64,000 nt of DNA from Halomonas sp. HL-93 (GCF_900086985.1 NZ_LT593974.1:3162001-3226000), one strand, 5' to 3'. Counted from the first letter of the stretch, positions 52,154 to 62,742 are shown. Notes: generated by a model from the sequence alone, not told the origin. A program made the numbers and translations.

Positions 52154-53536
52154 ATGCAGATAACCCTTGAGGCATTGCGTGCCATTGTAGGTCCAGCCCA
52201 CGTATTGACCGGCGACGATGTACACAGCCGTAGCGTGGACTGGATGACCGGCGGCGCCTGCCAGGCTGGGGCGATTGTTCGCCCGGCGGATACCGAGCAA
52301 GTCGCCGCGGTGATGCGCGCCTGCCATCAGGTACAGCAGGCAGTGGTTACCCATGGCGGGTTAACTGGGTTAGTTCACGGCGCTGAGGCGAGCCCTGACG
52401 AATTAGTGATCTCTCTTGAGCGGCTGACCGCCATTGAAGAGATAGACCAAGTGGGTGGCACCCTCACCGTGCAGGCGGGCGCACCGCTGCAACGTGTGCA
52501 AGAGGCTGCCAACGAGGTGGACCTGCAATTCCCGTTGGATCTGGGCGCCCGTGGCAGTTGTACGATTGGCGGCAATATCGCCACCAATGCCGGCGGCGTT
52601 CGAGTGATTCGTTACGGCATGATGCGCCAGCAAGTCTTGGGGCTTGAAGTGGTCATGGCAGATGGCCGAGTGGTCAGCTCCATGAACCGTATGCTCAAAA
52701 ACAATGCCGGGTTTGATCTAAAGCAGCTGTTTATCGGCAGCGAAGGCACCCTGGGCATTGTGACCCGCGCGGTACTCCGGTTGCAGCCACCCACCCCCAG
52801 CGAACAAACAGCGCTCGTCGCTTGCCCCTCGTTTGAGGCATTAACCGGGCTACTCAGCCAGATGGGCAGAGCATTGGGAGGAAGTCTCGGAGCCTTCGAG
52901 GTCATGTGGCAAAACCACTACCGTTTGCTGACAGACACACTGGGGCGCCACACGCCACCGATTGCGACGGAGCATCCGTTTTATGTGATTATTGAGTCGC
53001 TGGGCAGCGATTCCGAGCGCAATGCCACCCAGTTCCGCGAAGCGCTAGAAAGTGCTTTAGAGAGCGGTTTGATGGTTGATGCGGTGATTGCGCAATCCAG
53101 CACCCAGCGCGATGGGCTATGGGCCATTCGTGAGGATATTGAAGGGTTGATCAAAGGATTGGCGCCGTTACTTACCTTTGATGTCAGCCTGCCGATTGCT
53201 GATATGCAGCGCTACACCGATGCCCTGGAAGCACAGTTGACGAAACGCTGGCCCACGGCGCGATTAGCGGTGTTTGGTCATTTAGGCGATGGTAACCTGC
53301 ATATTTCTGTCAGCGCGGGAAGTGCCGAAGTCGAGGTGCGCCGCGAAGTGGAAGCCATGGTTTATCAACCACTAGCAGCGCTTGGCGGCTCCGTCTCCGC
53401 CGAACACGGCATTGGTCTTGAGAAGCGCCCGTGGCTTAGCACATGCCGCTCCAGCGCCGAGATCGACTTGATGCGCACCCTCAAGCAGACCCTCGACCCG
53501 CTTAACCTACTTAACCGCTATAAAATTTTGAGCTAA
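52154..53536 (+). CDS. FAD-binding D-2-hydroxyacid dehydrogenase (GlcD/D2HGDH family)
   Basis: A 460-residue flavoprotein with a PCMH-type FAD domain. This includes the motif THGGLTGLVHGA (about 65-76), the GARGSCTIGGNIATNAGGVRVIRYG block (about 131-155) and KNNAGFDLKQLFIGSEGTLGIVT (about 180-202). The C-terminal cap domain has FGHLGDGNLHIS and the metal-binding HGIGLEK. It oxidises a D-2-hydroxy acid (lactate, glycolate or 2-hydroxyglutarate type) to the 2-oxo acid. The position between a transporter and aminotransferase genes suggests that the 2-oxo product is handed to, or comes from, transamination. Confidence 0.92.
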   Translation: MQITLEALRAIVGPAHVLTGDDVHSRSVDWMTGGACQAGAIVRPADTEQVAAVMRACHQVQQAVVTHGGLTGLVHGAEASPDELVISLERLTAIEEIDQVGGTLTVQAGAPLQRVQEAANEVDLQFPLDLGARGSCTIGGNIATNAGGVRVIRYGMMRQQVLGLEVVMADGRVVSSMNRMLKNNAGFDLKQLFIGSEGTLGIVTRAVLRLQPPTPSEQTALVACPSFEALTGLLSQMGRALGGSLGAFEVMWQNHYRLLTDTLGRHTPPIATEHPFYVIIESLGSDSERNATQFREALESALESGLMVDAVIAQSSTQRDGLWAIREDIEGLIKGLAPLLTFDVSLPIADMQRYTDALEAQLTKRWPTARLAVFGHLGDGNLHISVSAGSAEVEVRREVEAMVYQPLAALGGSVSAEHGIGLEKRPWLSTCRSSAEIDLMRTLKQTLDPLNLLNRYKILS

Positions 53537-53560
53537 TTAGTTTATTCCTAGGATACTGCT

Positions 53561-54664
53561 ATGCCCCGCTACCCCGAGCACTTAACCGGCGAAGGCCCCG
53601 CCAATCCGTTTCCGGGCATCAAGGTGCTGGAGCGCCGACTTGGAAAGGCGATCCCCCATCGGCTGGGCTCTAACGAAGGCCTGGATATGCCTCACCGTGC
53701 CCTACGCGAGCACTTTGGCGATGCCCTGGCCGAACATGTTTACTGCTACGGCGACGCCGAGGCGCTGGGCGTTCGTAAGCGTGTTAGTGAACAGCAGGGT
53801 ATCTTGCTGGAAACACTGCTGGTGGATGCCGGTGCCGATAGCCTAATGGCGCTGGCCCTGCGCACCACCTGCGAACCCGGCGATACCGTGGTAAACACCG
53901 CCGGGACCTACCCCACCTTTGGCTACTTCGCCAAGGGCCAGGGCTGCCTCTTGATCGAGCCCAGCTACCATGAAGCACCGGGGGTGCTGGCCCCCGACCT
54001 CGACGCTCTGGCGAATGCGGCGCATGAAGCAAACGCGAGATTGGTATATCTGGCCAACCCGGATAACCCCAGCGGCCACTTACACAGCGACAGCGCCATC
54101 CTCAAGCTGCGCGAGGCACTACCCGACAGCTGCTGGTTACTATTAGACGAAGCCTATGGGGATTTCCGCGACGACGCGGGCAGCGAGTTCGCCGCCAAGG
54201 CGCTCCCTGGGGTGATTCGCCTGCGTACGCTCTCTAAAGCCCACGGCCTGGCCGGCTTGCGGATTGGCTACGCCATTGCCGACTCTGACGTGCTGGCGAT
54301 GATGATGAAGGTGCGTATTCACTATGCGGTATCATCGTTAACGTTAGCCGCCGCTGAAGTGGTGCTCGACCACCCTGACGAGGTACATCAACACGTCGCT
54401 GATGTGAAAGCGCGCCGTGAGCAGTTGGCAGAACACTTTCGCGCCCTCGGCGCCGATGTGCTGCCCAGCGCTACCAACTTTATCGGCATTCGCTTGCCCA
54501 GCGCTGAACTTGCCACACAGGTGCACCAGCAGTTGCTCGCCAACGGTGTATTAGTCACTAGACTGGTACACCCTGAACTGGCCAACATTATCCGGATTAC
54601 CGCGGTACAGGCAGCGTTGGAGCCGGGGAGATTGGCGGCTCTCGAACAGGCTATTAAGGCTTAA
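53561..54664 (+). CDS. Class I/II (HisC-like) aminotransferase
   Basis: A 367-residue PLP enzyme of fold type I. It has NPDNPSGH (about 167-174), the Asp/Tyr pair in LLLDEAYGDF (about 196-205) and the PLP lysine in LRTLSKAHGLAGLRIGYAI (about 222-240). It resembles histidinol-phosphate aminotransferase, but the setting is catabolic, so the substrate is probably another amino acid or amine. Its TAA overlaps the TAA of the converging class IV aminotransferase gene (TTAA). Confidence 0.88.
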   Translation: MPRYPEHLTGEGPANPFPGIKVLERRLGKAIPHRLGSNEGLDMPHRALREHFGDALAEHVYCYGDAEALGVRKRVSEQQGILLETLLVDAGADSLMALALRTTCEPGDTVVNTAGTYPTFGYFAKGQGCLLIEPSYHEAPGVLAPDLDALANAAHEANARLVYLANPDNPSGHLHSDSAILKLREALPDSCWLLLDEAYGDFRDDAGSEFAAKALPGVIRLRTLSKAHGLAGLRIGYAIADSDVLAMMMKVRIHYAVSSLTLAAAEVVLDHPDEVHQHVADVKARREQLAEHFRALGADVLPSATNFIGIRLPSAELATQVHQQLLANGVLVTRLVHPELANIIRITAVQAALEPGRLAALEQAIKA

Positions 54665-55617
54665 GCTGGCGTTAGCCAGTGCCCGAAATCATTCAGTTCA
54701 CCCCGCACAGCCTGACGATATAGGCCCTGCAGTTGAGCGGTCACGCTATCAGGGCTGATGGGTTCGTTAACAGGCGGCGCGCCCGCGCGTCCGCCGATGC
54801 GGCGACCATCCAGCTCGCGCAGCGGCAGTATTTCGGCGGCGGTGCCGGTTAAGAAGGCTTCATCGGCGGTGTAGAGCTCGTCGCGGGTGATGCGCCGCTC
54901 GCGCACATCAATGCCCAGCACTGTTTGCGCTAACTGAATCACGCTGTCCCGGGTGATGCCTTGCAGGCATGAGGTCACTTCCGGCGTGTGCAGCACGCCA
55001 TCGCGCAGCAAAAAGATGTTCGCCGCCGAGGCCTCGGCCACATAGCCCTCCGGGTCGAGCATGATGGTTTCATCAAACCCGGCTTTGATCGCGGTATTCA
55101 GCGCCAGTATCGAGTTAACATAGTGGCCGTTGGTTTTCGCCCGGCAGAGGCTGATATTGACGTGGTGGCGCGCCCAGGATGAGGTCAACGCACGCAAGCC
55201 ATGGGTCGCAGCCTGGGGCGAAATGTAAGGGCCTAAATCCCAGGCGGCGACCATTACATGGGTAGTTAGCCCTTGAGCACGCAACCCCAAGCCTTCCGCG
55301 CCGAAAAACACCGTCGGTTTTAGATAGGCGTTAGTTAGCTTATTTTTAGCCAGGCACTGACGTTGGACCTCGATCAAATCAGCTTCGCTAAACGGCAGCG
55401 GCATATCCAGCGAATGAGCGCTTTCCGCCAAGCGGCGTGTGTGCTCGGCAGCACGAAAAAGATGCGTGCCGCTGGGGCCAGCGTAGGCGCGCACGCCCTC
55501 AAAGCAGCCCATGCCGTAGTGCAGCGTATGGGTGAACAGATGCACCTTGGCATCTCGCCAAGCCAACCATTCACCATCCTGCCAAATCCAGCCATCGCGA
55601 TCATAAAGCGGTGTCAT
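54661..55617 (-). CDS. Class IV (IlvE-type branched-chain) aminotransferase
   Basis: A 318-residue fold-type IV PLP enzyme. It has HTLHYGMGCFEGVRAY (about 32-47) and the PLP lysine in RAKTNGHYVNSILA (about 160-173). Other family blocks are GYVAEASAANIFLL, CLQGITRDSV and ADEAFLTGTAAEI. The C-terminal RGELNDFGHWL matches the IlvE ending. Branched-chain amino acids are the usual substrates, but this copy is translationally coupled (ATGA) to the second amidohydrolase, so a dedicated catabolic role is likely. ATG 55617 is chosen over the upstream in-frame start because of this overlap. Confidence 0.87.
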   Translation of the reverse strand: MTPLYDRDGWIWQDGEWLAWRDAKVHLFTHTLHYGMGCFEGVRAYAGPSGTHLFRAAEHTRRLAESAHSLDMPLPFSEADLIEVQRQCLAKNKLTNAYLKPTVFFGAEGLGLRAQGLTTHVMVAAWDLGPYISPQAATHGLRALTSSWARHHVNISLCRAKTNGHYVNSILALNTAIKAGFDETIMLDPEGYVAEASAANIFLLRDGVLHTPEVTSCLQGITRDSVIQLAQTVLGIDVRERRITRDELYTADEAFLTGTAAEILPLRELDGRRIGGRAGAPPVNEPISPDSVTAQLQGLYRQAVRGELNDFGHWLTPA

Positions 55618-56732
55618 CGGGTCGTTTGCTCCCACTGTTGGCGCCAGCTATCGATTAACGTTTGCTGGTGCGGTTGCAGGGCCTGATAGCCCCAAGCGGC
55701 AATTTCGTCGTTTTGCGGGTCGGGCACGGCTATTGTGCTGCCCGCCAGGGTTTGGATCACCGCGTGGCCGCATAGCGGTACATAGCCTTCGGAGTAGCCG
55801 CCTTCGTGAATAAACACCAGTTTGCCATTGCAACAACGCTCGGCCAGGGCTTTCAACTGGGCGGTCATGGAGGCAAACGCCTGGCTGTTGAGCAGCATTT
55901 TGCCTAATGGGTCTTTGGCACAGGCGTCGTAACCGCAGGCCACCACAATCAGCTCAGGATTAAAGGCCTCCAAGGCGGGCAGCACCAGTTGTTCCATGGC
56001 GTACGCGTAGGCGCCCAGCCCACAGCCCGGCGGCAGCGGCAGGTTTAGGTTGGCGCCCGCGCCTGCACCTTCGCCCTGCTCGTCAAAGCCGCCGGTTTCC
56101 AGCGGGTAGTTAGCGGCTTGATGAAGGGAAACAGTGAATACTTCTGGCTCATCATAAAACGCCGCCTGCTGGCCGTTACCGTGGTGAACATCCCAATCAA
56201 GTATCGCCACGCGATTCACCTGCCCCAAGGCGCGAGCGCGCATCACCGCCACGGGAATATTACCCAATAGGCAAAACCCGCGACCCTGGTCGGCCTCCGC
56301 GTGATGGCCGGGCGGGCGACACAGGGCGTAGGCGTTGTTGACCTCGCCCAGCGCCACAGCTTCAACGGCTGCCAGCGCTAGACCCACAGACTGGGTGGCC
56401 GCTGCCCAACTCCCGGGCATAAAGGGCGCGCAGTCGCCGCCATTGCCGCCGCGCGCTTTATCCCCCGCCTGCAGTTGCTCTAAATAGCGCGGAGTGTGAA
56501 AGCGCAGTAGATCATCGAGCGTCGCGGCAGGCGGTTTCACTACGCGAAGCTCGTCAATCAGTCCGCTGACTTCGAGAATATTTTTCAGCCGTCGCTTGCT
56601 CTCAGGGCTTTCCGACGCGGCTTGGGGCTGCAAAAATTCACCGGGTGCCGAAAATACGCCAATGGCGCCCTGCTCGTGCCAAAAGCAGCGTTCGTGCCAG
56701 TAGAAGCCTGTTGTGTCTGTGAGTGCACTCAC
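55614..56732 (-). CDS. Histone-deacetylase-family amidohydrolase (copy 2)
   Basis: About 372 residues. It has CRPPGHHAEADQGRGFCLLGN (about 137-157) with the tandem His, the metal site LDWDVHHGNGQQ (about 175-186), and the C-terminal HEGGYSEGY with the catalytic Tyr. It is a class II-type HDAC-fold deacetylase, clearly different from copy 1 (for example EGGYSEGYVP versus EGGYYLEGLE). It probably removes acetyl groups from small amines or amino acids. A GTG at 56732 overlaps the cyclodeaminase stop (GTGA); GTG 56750 is an alternative. Confidence 0.9.
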   Translation of the reverse strand: MSALTDTTGFYWHERCFWHEQGAIGVFSAPGEFLQPQAASESPESKRRLKNILEVSGLIDELRVVKPPAATLDDLLRFHTPRYLEQLQAGDKARGGNGGDCAPFMPGSWAAATQSVGLALAAVEAVALGEVNNAYALCRPPGHHAEADQGRGFCLLGNIPVAVMRARALGQVNRVAILDWDVHHGNGQQAAFYDEPEVFTVSLHQAANYPLETGGFDEQGEGAGAGANLNLPLPPGCGLGAYAYAMEQLVLPALEAFNPELIVVACGYDACAKDPLGKMLLNSQAFASMTAQLKALAERCCNGKLVFIHEGGYSEGYVPLCGHAVIQTLAGSTIAVPDPQNDEIAAWGYQALQPHQQTLIDSWRQQWEQTTR

Positions 56733-57664
56733 GGCGACGATGCCTCCCACACTTCAATGGCGGCGGCTAAATCTTCAAGCGATGCGCCTACCGACTTAAA
56801 CAGGGTAATGGCTTGCTTATTAGAGCGCCCTGATTTGCTTCCGGCTAGCACTTCGGCAAGCTCCGCCTGAATATCGTCAAAGCGGAAAGCTCCTTCATCA
56901 ATAGCTTGCAGAATATCGCCGGCTTCGCCTTTGGCACCCGCGTAGGTATCGACAAACACTTCGGCGCGGCGCAGGCATTGCGCATCGGTTTCTCGCATTT
57001 GCGGGCGAAAAGCACCAATCAAATCCAAATGCGTACCTGGCGTGAGCCATTCACCTTTAATAAGCGGCTCGGTGGATAGCGTGACACAGCTAATAATATC
57101 TGCCCGAGCAACGGCCGTTTGCAGGTTATCGACCACATGGGTTTCAAAGCGCTCGGCGTAGTCCTTGGCAATCGCCGCCGCTTTACTGGAATTTCGTCCC
57201 CACACCAATACGCGCTTAATCGGCCGTACACGGGCATGGGCTTCAATCACCATTGGCGCCAGTTTGCCGGTACCAACGACCAGCAAGGTTTCTGACATAT
57301 CATTGGCCAACGCCTGGGCGGCCAGCGCTGAAGCCGCCGCTGTGCGACGTCGCGTTAATTCGCTGCCGTCCATGCATGCCAGCGGCTGGCCGTGCTTGCC
57401 CTCGCTGAGCAGGTAGAGCCCGGAGATCGCTGGGATACCGTGGTCGGCATTTTGTGGAAACACGTTGACCATTTTGACGCCAATGTAGCCCGCGGCTTCC
57501 CAGGCAGGCATCAACAGCATCGTCGCCTCACCATCTGGCCGATGCATGGTGTGGTGGTGGCGCGGCGGAGACTCAACGCCAGTGACGAAGGTGGTTCGAA
57601 GACGCTTGATCAAACCATCCCAGGTAAGATCACGTGCAATCTCATTAGCTGAAATAACACGCAT
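56729..57664 (-). CDS. Ornithine cyclodeaminase/mu-crystallin family protein
   Basis: A 311-residue NAD(P)-binding enzyme. It has the Arg/Lys substrate region (HHTMHRPDGEATMLLMPAW, YIGVKMVNVFPQNA) and the Rossmann glycine motif LLVVGTGKLAPMVIEAHA (about 127-144). The family Asp is in THLDLIGAFRPQMRE. Members include ornithine cyclodeaminase, ketimine reductases and opine dehydrogenase-like enzymes. First gene of the leftward unit: this gene, amidohydrolase, IlvE-type aminotransferase. The 215-bp gap upstream holds the presumed promoter; I find no GTCGAC element there. Confidence 0.88.
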   Translation of the reverse strand: MRVISANEIARDLTWDGLIKRLRTTFVTGVESPPRHHHTMHRPDGEATMLLMPAWEAAGYIGVKMVNVFPQNADHGIPAISGLYLLSEGKHGQPLACMDGSELTRRRTAAASALAAQALANDMSETLLVVGTGKLAPMVIEAHARVRPIKRVLVWGRNSSKAAAIAKDYAERFETHVVDNLQTAVARADIISCVTLSTEPLIKGEWLTPGTHLDLIGAFRPQMRETDAQCLRRAEVFVDTYAGAKGEAGDILQAIDEGAFRFDDIQAELAEVLAGSKSGRSNKQAITLFKSVGASLEDLAAAIEVWEASSP

Positions 57665-57887
57665 CTCATGCCTCCGGTAACGCAGCGAAAACGCTTATAA
57701 AGGCGTTGCTGTCTTGGTAGGTAGCGCTCAAGGTATCTCTCCAGGAAAAGAGTTATTCCTAGAGACTAAGCGATTAGCAGGGTAAATGCTTGCCCAAACA
57801 CGGGCGAACTTGCCCGGCATTTAGTTGCCTATGAGGCCCGTAAGCTACGCAAGCCGGATCAGGACGTTTGCAAACGCACAAACAAAA

Positions 57888-57912
57888 GGGCCTAGCGATA
57901 AACGCTAGGCCC
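57888..57912 (-). terminator. Rho-independent terminator of tRNA-Leu
   Basis: A perfect 10-bp stem GGGCCTAGCG/CGCTAGGCCC with a 5-base loop, followed on the minus strand by TTTTGTT. It ends the leftward tRNA transcript. Confidence 0.9.
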
Positions 57913-57919
57913 TAAAAGA

Positions 57920-58006
57920 TGGTGCCGGTGGCCAGACTCGAACTGGCACGCCTGTTACAGCGGCGGATTTTGAATCCGCTGCGTCTACCAATTCCGCCAC
58001 ACCGGC
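57920..58006 (-). tRNA. tRNA-Leu (anticodon CAA)
   Basis: An 87-base class II tRNA read on the minus strand. The acceptor GCCGGTG pairs with CACCGGC, the D-arm is GGCGGAATTGGTAGACGC, and the anticodon stem is GCGGA with loop TTCAAAA (CAA, reading UUG). A variable arm of serine/leucine type is present and the T-arm reads GCCAGTTCGAGTCTGGC. The CCA end is encoded (57920-57922). No partner tRNA gene is adjacent. Confidence 0.96.
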
Positions 58007-58119
58007 AATGGCTGCGCATTATACGTAGATCACCTTCTAGGTCAATCACATTGACTGACTTTATCCACACAAAGCGCTATCCTATGCCGCCTGTTTGGTC
58101 ACCGATATAGAGCTTTTTC

Positions 58120-59151
58120 ATGCAGCGCGCGGATTTTCACTTTGAGCTACCCGACGAGTTAATTGCTCGTTACCCGTCTGAGCAGCGTAGCGACTGTCGC
58201 TTACTGTGCGTGGATGGTCAGACCGGCGCGCTTGAACATCGGCGGTTTCCCGACTTGATGTCAGTTCTGGAACCCGGTGATCTACTGGTATTTAACGACA
58301 CTCGGGTGATTCCGGCGCGTTTGCACGGCAAAAAAGCCAGCGGCGGTAAGGTTGAAATGCTGCTTGAGCGGCCGCTGGATGCGCACCGCGGCTTGGCCCA
58401 CATACGCTCCAGCAAGTCACCCAAGCCCGGCACCGAGCTGATCTTTGAAGGCGATATTCACGCCGTGGTGGAAGGCCGCCGTGATGCACTGTTTGAACTG
58501 CGTTTTCTGGGCGACACGCCAATGATCGCGCTGCTGGAAAAGCACGGCCATATGCCGCTGCCGCCCTACATTACCCGTGAAGATGAGCTAAGCGACCGCG
58601 AGCGCTATCAAACCGTTTATGCCCGGCGCGATGGTGCAGTGGCCGCCCCCACCGCCGGCCTACACTTTGACCAGCCGCTGCTCGATACGCTGGCAGAAAA
58701 AGGCATCAATAGCGCCTTTGTTACGCTGCACGTCGGCGCTGGGACCTTCCAGCCGGTGCGCGTCGACAACATCCTTGAACACCATATGCACAGCGAATGG
58801 ATCGAGGTAACTGAGGCGACCTGTGAGCAGGTTCGCGCCACGCAAGCGGCGGGCAAACGGGTGATCGCCGTGGGCACCACCAGCGTGCGCTGTCTGGAAA
58901 GCGCCTGCATGAAAAGCCCGGACGGCCGTATTGCCCCCTTCAGCGGCGATACTGACATCTTCATCTTCCCCGGCTATGAATGGCGCTGCGTGGATGCACT
59001 GATCACCAATTTCCACCTACCCGAATCAACACTGTTAATGCTGGTCTCGGCATTCGCAGGTTACGATAACATCATGCACGCCTATCAAGCGGCGGTTGAC
59101 GAGCGCTATGCGTTTTTCAGCTATGGCGATGCCATGCTGCTGACCCGCTAA
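58120..59151 (+). CDS. queA: S-adenosylmethionine:tRNA ribosyltransferase-isomerase QueA
   Basis: A 343-residue enzyme transferring and rearranging the ribosyl group of SAM onto preQ1 in tRNA, giving epoxyqueuosine. Family motifs: [17 protein letters not shown] at the N-terminus, [17 protein letters not shown] (about 53-69), [11 protein letters not shown] (about 174-184), [15 protein letters not shown] (about 200-214) and the C-terminal [20 protein letters not shown]. Length is typical. First gene of the queA-tgt-yajC-secDF run; tgt follows 40 bp later. Confidence 0.97.
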   Translation: MQRADFHFELPDELIARYPSEQRSDCRLLCVDGQTGALEHRRFPDLMSVLEPGDLLVFNDTRVIPARLHGKKASGGKVEMLLERPLDAHRGLAHIRSSKSPKPGTELIFEGDIHAVVEGRRDALFELRFLGDTPMIALLEKHGHMPLPPYITREDELSDRERYQTVYARRDGAVAAPTAGLHFDQPLLDTLAEKGINSAFVTLHVGAGTFQPVRVDNILEHHMHSEWIEVTEATCEQVRATQAAGKRVIAVGTTSVRCLESACMKSPDGRIAPFSGDTDIFIFPGYEWRCVDALITNFHLPESTLLMLVSAFAGYDNIMHAYQAAVDERYAFFSYGDAMLLTR

Positions 59152-59167
59152 CCAAGCCTTGCTTTAA

Positions 59168-60328
<1,161 letters not shown>

Positions 60329-60332
60329 TCAG

Positions 60333-60354
60333 CGCTCGTCTTAGCGAGCGTTTT
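60333..60354 (+). terminator. Short hairpin terminator between tgt and yajC
   Basis: A 6-bp GC stem CGCTCG/CGAGCG with a 6-base loop followed by TTTT. It is short, so it may only attenuate transcription from tgt into yajC. Confidence 0.55.
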
Positions 60355-60397
60355 AACTTGCTCAATCATTGAGTTTATAACCCAGGAGTTCTCTGCA

Positions 60398-60724
60398 ATG
60401 CTGGATTTCTTCATTTCTCCCGCCCACGCCCAAGCAGGCGGTGCTGGTGGTGGTATTGCGCAAATCGTGATGCTGGTCGGTTTTGTGCTGATTTTCTACT
60501 TCCTGCTCTGGCGCCCGCAGGCCAAGCGCGCGAAGCAGCACAAGCAATTGATCAGCAATCTGGACAAAGGCGATGAAATCGTCATTGGCGGCGGTATGGT
60601 GGGTCGCATCACCAAGGTGAGCGATGAATTCCTGACCATGGAAGTCGCCGAAGGCACCGAAGTCAACGTGCAGAAAAATGCCGTTGCCGCCGTGCTGCCT
60701 AAGGGCACCATCAAGTCCATCTAA
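60398..60724 (+). CDS. yajC: Preprotein translocase subunit YajC
   Basis: A 108-residue protein with a short periplasmic N-terminus, one membrane helix (about 22-42, MLVGFVLIFYFLLWRPQAKR) and a small cytoplasmic domain containing GDEIVIGGGMVGRITKV. It forms the SecDF-YajC complex that assists the SecYEG channel. CCCAGGAG precedes the ATG. Confidence 0.96.
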   Translation: MLDFFISPAHAQAGGAGGGIAQIVMLVGFVLIFYFLLWRPQAKRAKQHKQLISNLDKGDEIVIGGGMVGRITKVSDEFLTMEVAEGTEVNVQKNAVAAVLPKGTIKSI

Positions 60725-60737
60725 TGTAATGATGTAG

Positions 60738-60774
60738 CACCCCTGCCTTAATGCCAGCCATCCCGGCAGGGGTG
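60738..60774 (+). promoter_or_regulatory. Hairpin in the yajC-secD gap (first)
   Basis: A 10-bp stem CACCCCTGCC/GGCAGGGGTG with a 17-base loop and no T run. It is not a classical terminator and may protect the yajC transcript end or form part of the secD leader. Confidence 0.5.
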
Positions 60775-60799
60775 ACATGGTATCAGCGATGGTGAACCT

Positions 60800-60828
60800 T
60801 GCTGCGCATAGTGAGTCTATGCGCAGCA
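60800..60828 (+). promoter_or_regulatory. Hairpin in the secD leader (second)
   Basis: A perfect 12-bp stem TGCTGCGCATAG/CTATGCGCAGCA with a 5-base loop, ending 29 bp before the secD ATG. It is followed by TTCCGTTTG. It could be an attenuator or a protein-binding palindrome. Confidence 0.5.
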
Positions 60829-60857
60829 TTCCGTTTGTAATTGAAGGCAGGGCTTGC

Positions 60858-62708
60858 ATGCTCAACCGTTACCCCCTGTGGAAGTATCTGTTGATACTGG
60901 TCGTTTTAGTGGCCGGCCTTATCTACGCACTTCCCAACTTATTCCCTGAAGATCCCGCCGTCCAAATCAGCAGCGCCGAGACCGGCGAAACGCTGGATGA
61001 AAGCGAAATTGAGCGCGTTGAAGACGCCCTCAATGATGAAGACGTAGCGATTAAAGCCATCGAACAAAACGGGCAGCAGTGGCTGATTCGCCTATCTGAT
61101 TCCGATGATCAGCTGCGCGCCCAGGAAATCGCCAGCGACCTGCTGGGAGACGATGCCACGGTTGCCCTGAACCTTGCCGAGGCCACTCCTGACTGGCTGC
61201 AGGCCTTTTCTGCCTCTCCCATGACGCTCGGTCTCGACCTGCGCGGCGGCGTTCACTTCCTGCTGGAAGTTGATATGGAGGCTGCGCTGACCCAGCGGCT
61301 TGAAGTTAACGGCAGCGCGATGCGTGAATTGCTGCGCGAAGAGGGCATTCGCTATCGCAACACCGAGGTAGAAGAGCGCAGCCTGTCAATTGATTTCGCT
61401 GGCGAAGAGGACCGCAATGAAGCGCGCGGACTGATCAGCCGCGAATTCCCCGAGTTCGAATACAGCAGCGAAGAAGAAGGCCGTGCGGCACGTTTGGTGA
61501 TGACGCTGACCGATGAATCGGTGAATGAGATTCAGGACTACGCGATTAACCAAAACCTGACCACACTGCGTAACCGGGTTAACGAACTAGGCGTTGCCGA
61601 GCCCATGGTCCAGCGCCAGGGCCCCGACCGCATTGTCGTGGAGCTTCCCGGCGTTCAGGATACCGTGGAGGCCAAGCGCGTGGTAGGCGCGACGGCGAAC
61701 CTGGAATTCCGCCTGGAGGCGCGTTCCGACGCACCCGACAATGAGACGGAAAGCTTCAGCTTCCGTAACGACGAATCGCGCTCCGCCGACCTGATGCGCG
61801 ACGTCATCGTTACCGGCGATAGCGTTTCGGATGCCAGCCGCAACTTCGATGAAAACGGTCGACCACAGGTCAACATCGACCTGGACGGCACCGGCGGTAC
61901 GTTGATGAACCGCGCCACGCGCAGCAACATTGGTCGCAATATGGCGGTGCTGTTTATTGAGCACAAAACCAAGGAACGCACGGTCATTGAGGATGGCGAG
62001 GAAGTCACCGAGCGCGAACCCTACGTGGAGCGTGGCCTGATCAGTTTGGCGACGATCCAGAGTGCGCTGGGTAACAGCTTCCGCATTACCGGTCTTGAGT
62101 CGCCTACCGAAGCCGAAGAACTTGCGCTGTTGCTGCGTTCGGGCTCACTCGCAGCGCCAATCTACTTCGTTCAGGAACGCACCATCGGGCCAAGCCTGGG
62201 TGCCGACAATATCGAACGCGGCCTGCTTTCAGTGCAAGTCGGCTTGTTGCTGGTCGCGCTGTTCATGCTGATCCGCTACAAGGTATTCGGCATCTTCGCC
62301 AATATTGCCCTGGCGTTAAACCTAGCCCTACTAACCGCTGCCATGTCGCTACTTGGCGCCACGCTGACGCTTCCGGGGATTGCCGGTATCGTGCTGACGC
62401 TGGGCATGGCGGTGGACGCCAATGTGCTGATATTCGAGCGAATACGCGAAGAGTTGCGCAATGGATTGTCGATCCAGCAGGCCATCTACGCCGGCTACGA
62501 ACGCGCCTTTACGTCGATTATCGATGCCAATATTACCACGCTGCTGGTCGCGGTAATTCTGTTCTCGATTGGTACTGGGCCGGTCAAAGGCTTCGCCGTG
62601 ACCCTGTCTATCGGTATTTTGACATCGATGTTTACCGCCCTAATGGTAACGCGCGCCATGGTCAACCTGACTTACGGTAGCAAGCCGGTCAAAAAGCTGT
62701 GGATCTAA
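60858..62708 (+). CDS. secD: Protein translocase subunit SecD
   Basis: A 616-residue membrane protein. The first helix is at about 5-28, followed by the large periplasmic P1 domain. P1 has the LGLDLRGGVHFLLEVDM motif (about 120-136) and NQNLTTLRNRVNELGVAEPMVQRQGPDRIVVELPG (about 230-264). Five C-terminal helices include GMAVDANVLIFERIREE, which holds charged residues for proton flow. It pulls translocating proteins in the periplasm using the proton or sodium gradient. The frame is open upstream to 60777, but ATG 60858 gives the normal N-terminus. Confidence 0.97.
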   Translation: MLNRYPLWKYLLILVVLVAGLIYALPNLFPEDPAVQISSAETGETLDESEIERVEDALNDEDVAIKAIEQNGQQWLIRLSDSDDQLRAQEIASDLLGDDATVALNLAEATPDWLQAFSASPMTLGLDLRGGVHFLLEVDMEAALTQRLEVNGSAMRELLREEGIRYRNTEVEERSLSIDFAGEEDRNEARGLISREFPEFEYSSEEEGRAARLVMTLTDESVNEIQDYAINQNLTTLRNRVNELGVAEPMVQRQGPDRIVVELPGVQDTVEAKRVVGATANLEFRLEARSDAPDNETESFSFRNDESRSADLMRDVIVTGDSVSDASRNFDENGRPQVNIDLDGTGGTLMNRATRSNIGRNMAVLFIEHKTKERTVIEDGEEVTEREPYVERGLISLATIQSALGNSFRITGLESPTEAEELALLLRSGSLAAPIYFVQERTIGPSLGADNIERGLLSVQVGLLLVALFMLIRYKVFGIFANIALALNLALLTAAMSLLGATLTLPGIAGIVLTLGMAVDANVLIFERIREELRNGLSIQQAIYAGYERAFTSIIDANITTLLVAVILFSIGTGPVKGFAVTLSIGILTSMFTALMVTRAMVNLTYGSKPVKKLWI

Positions 62709-62742
62709 CGCCAACGCTCAGCCCAGATTTAACGAGGTGGTA

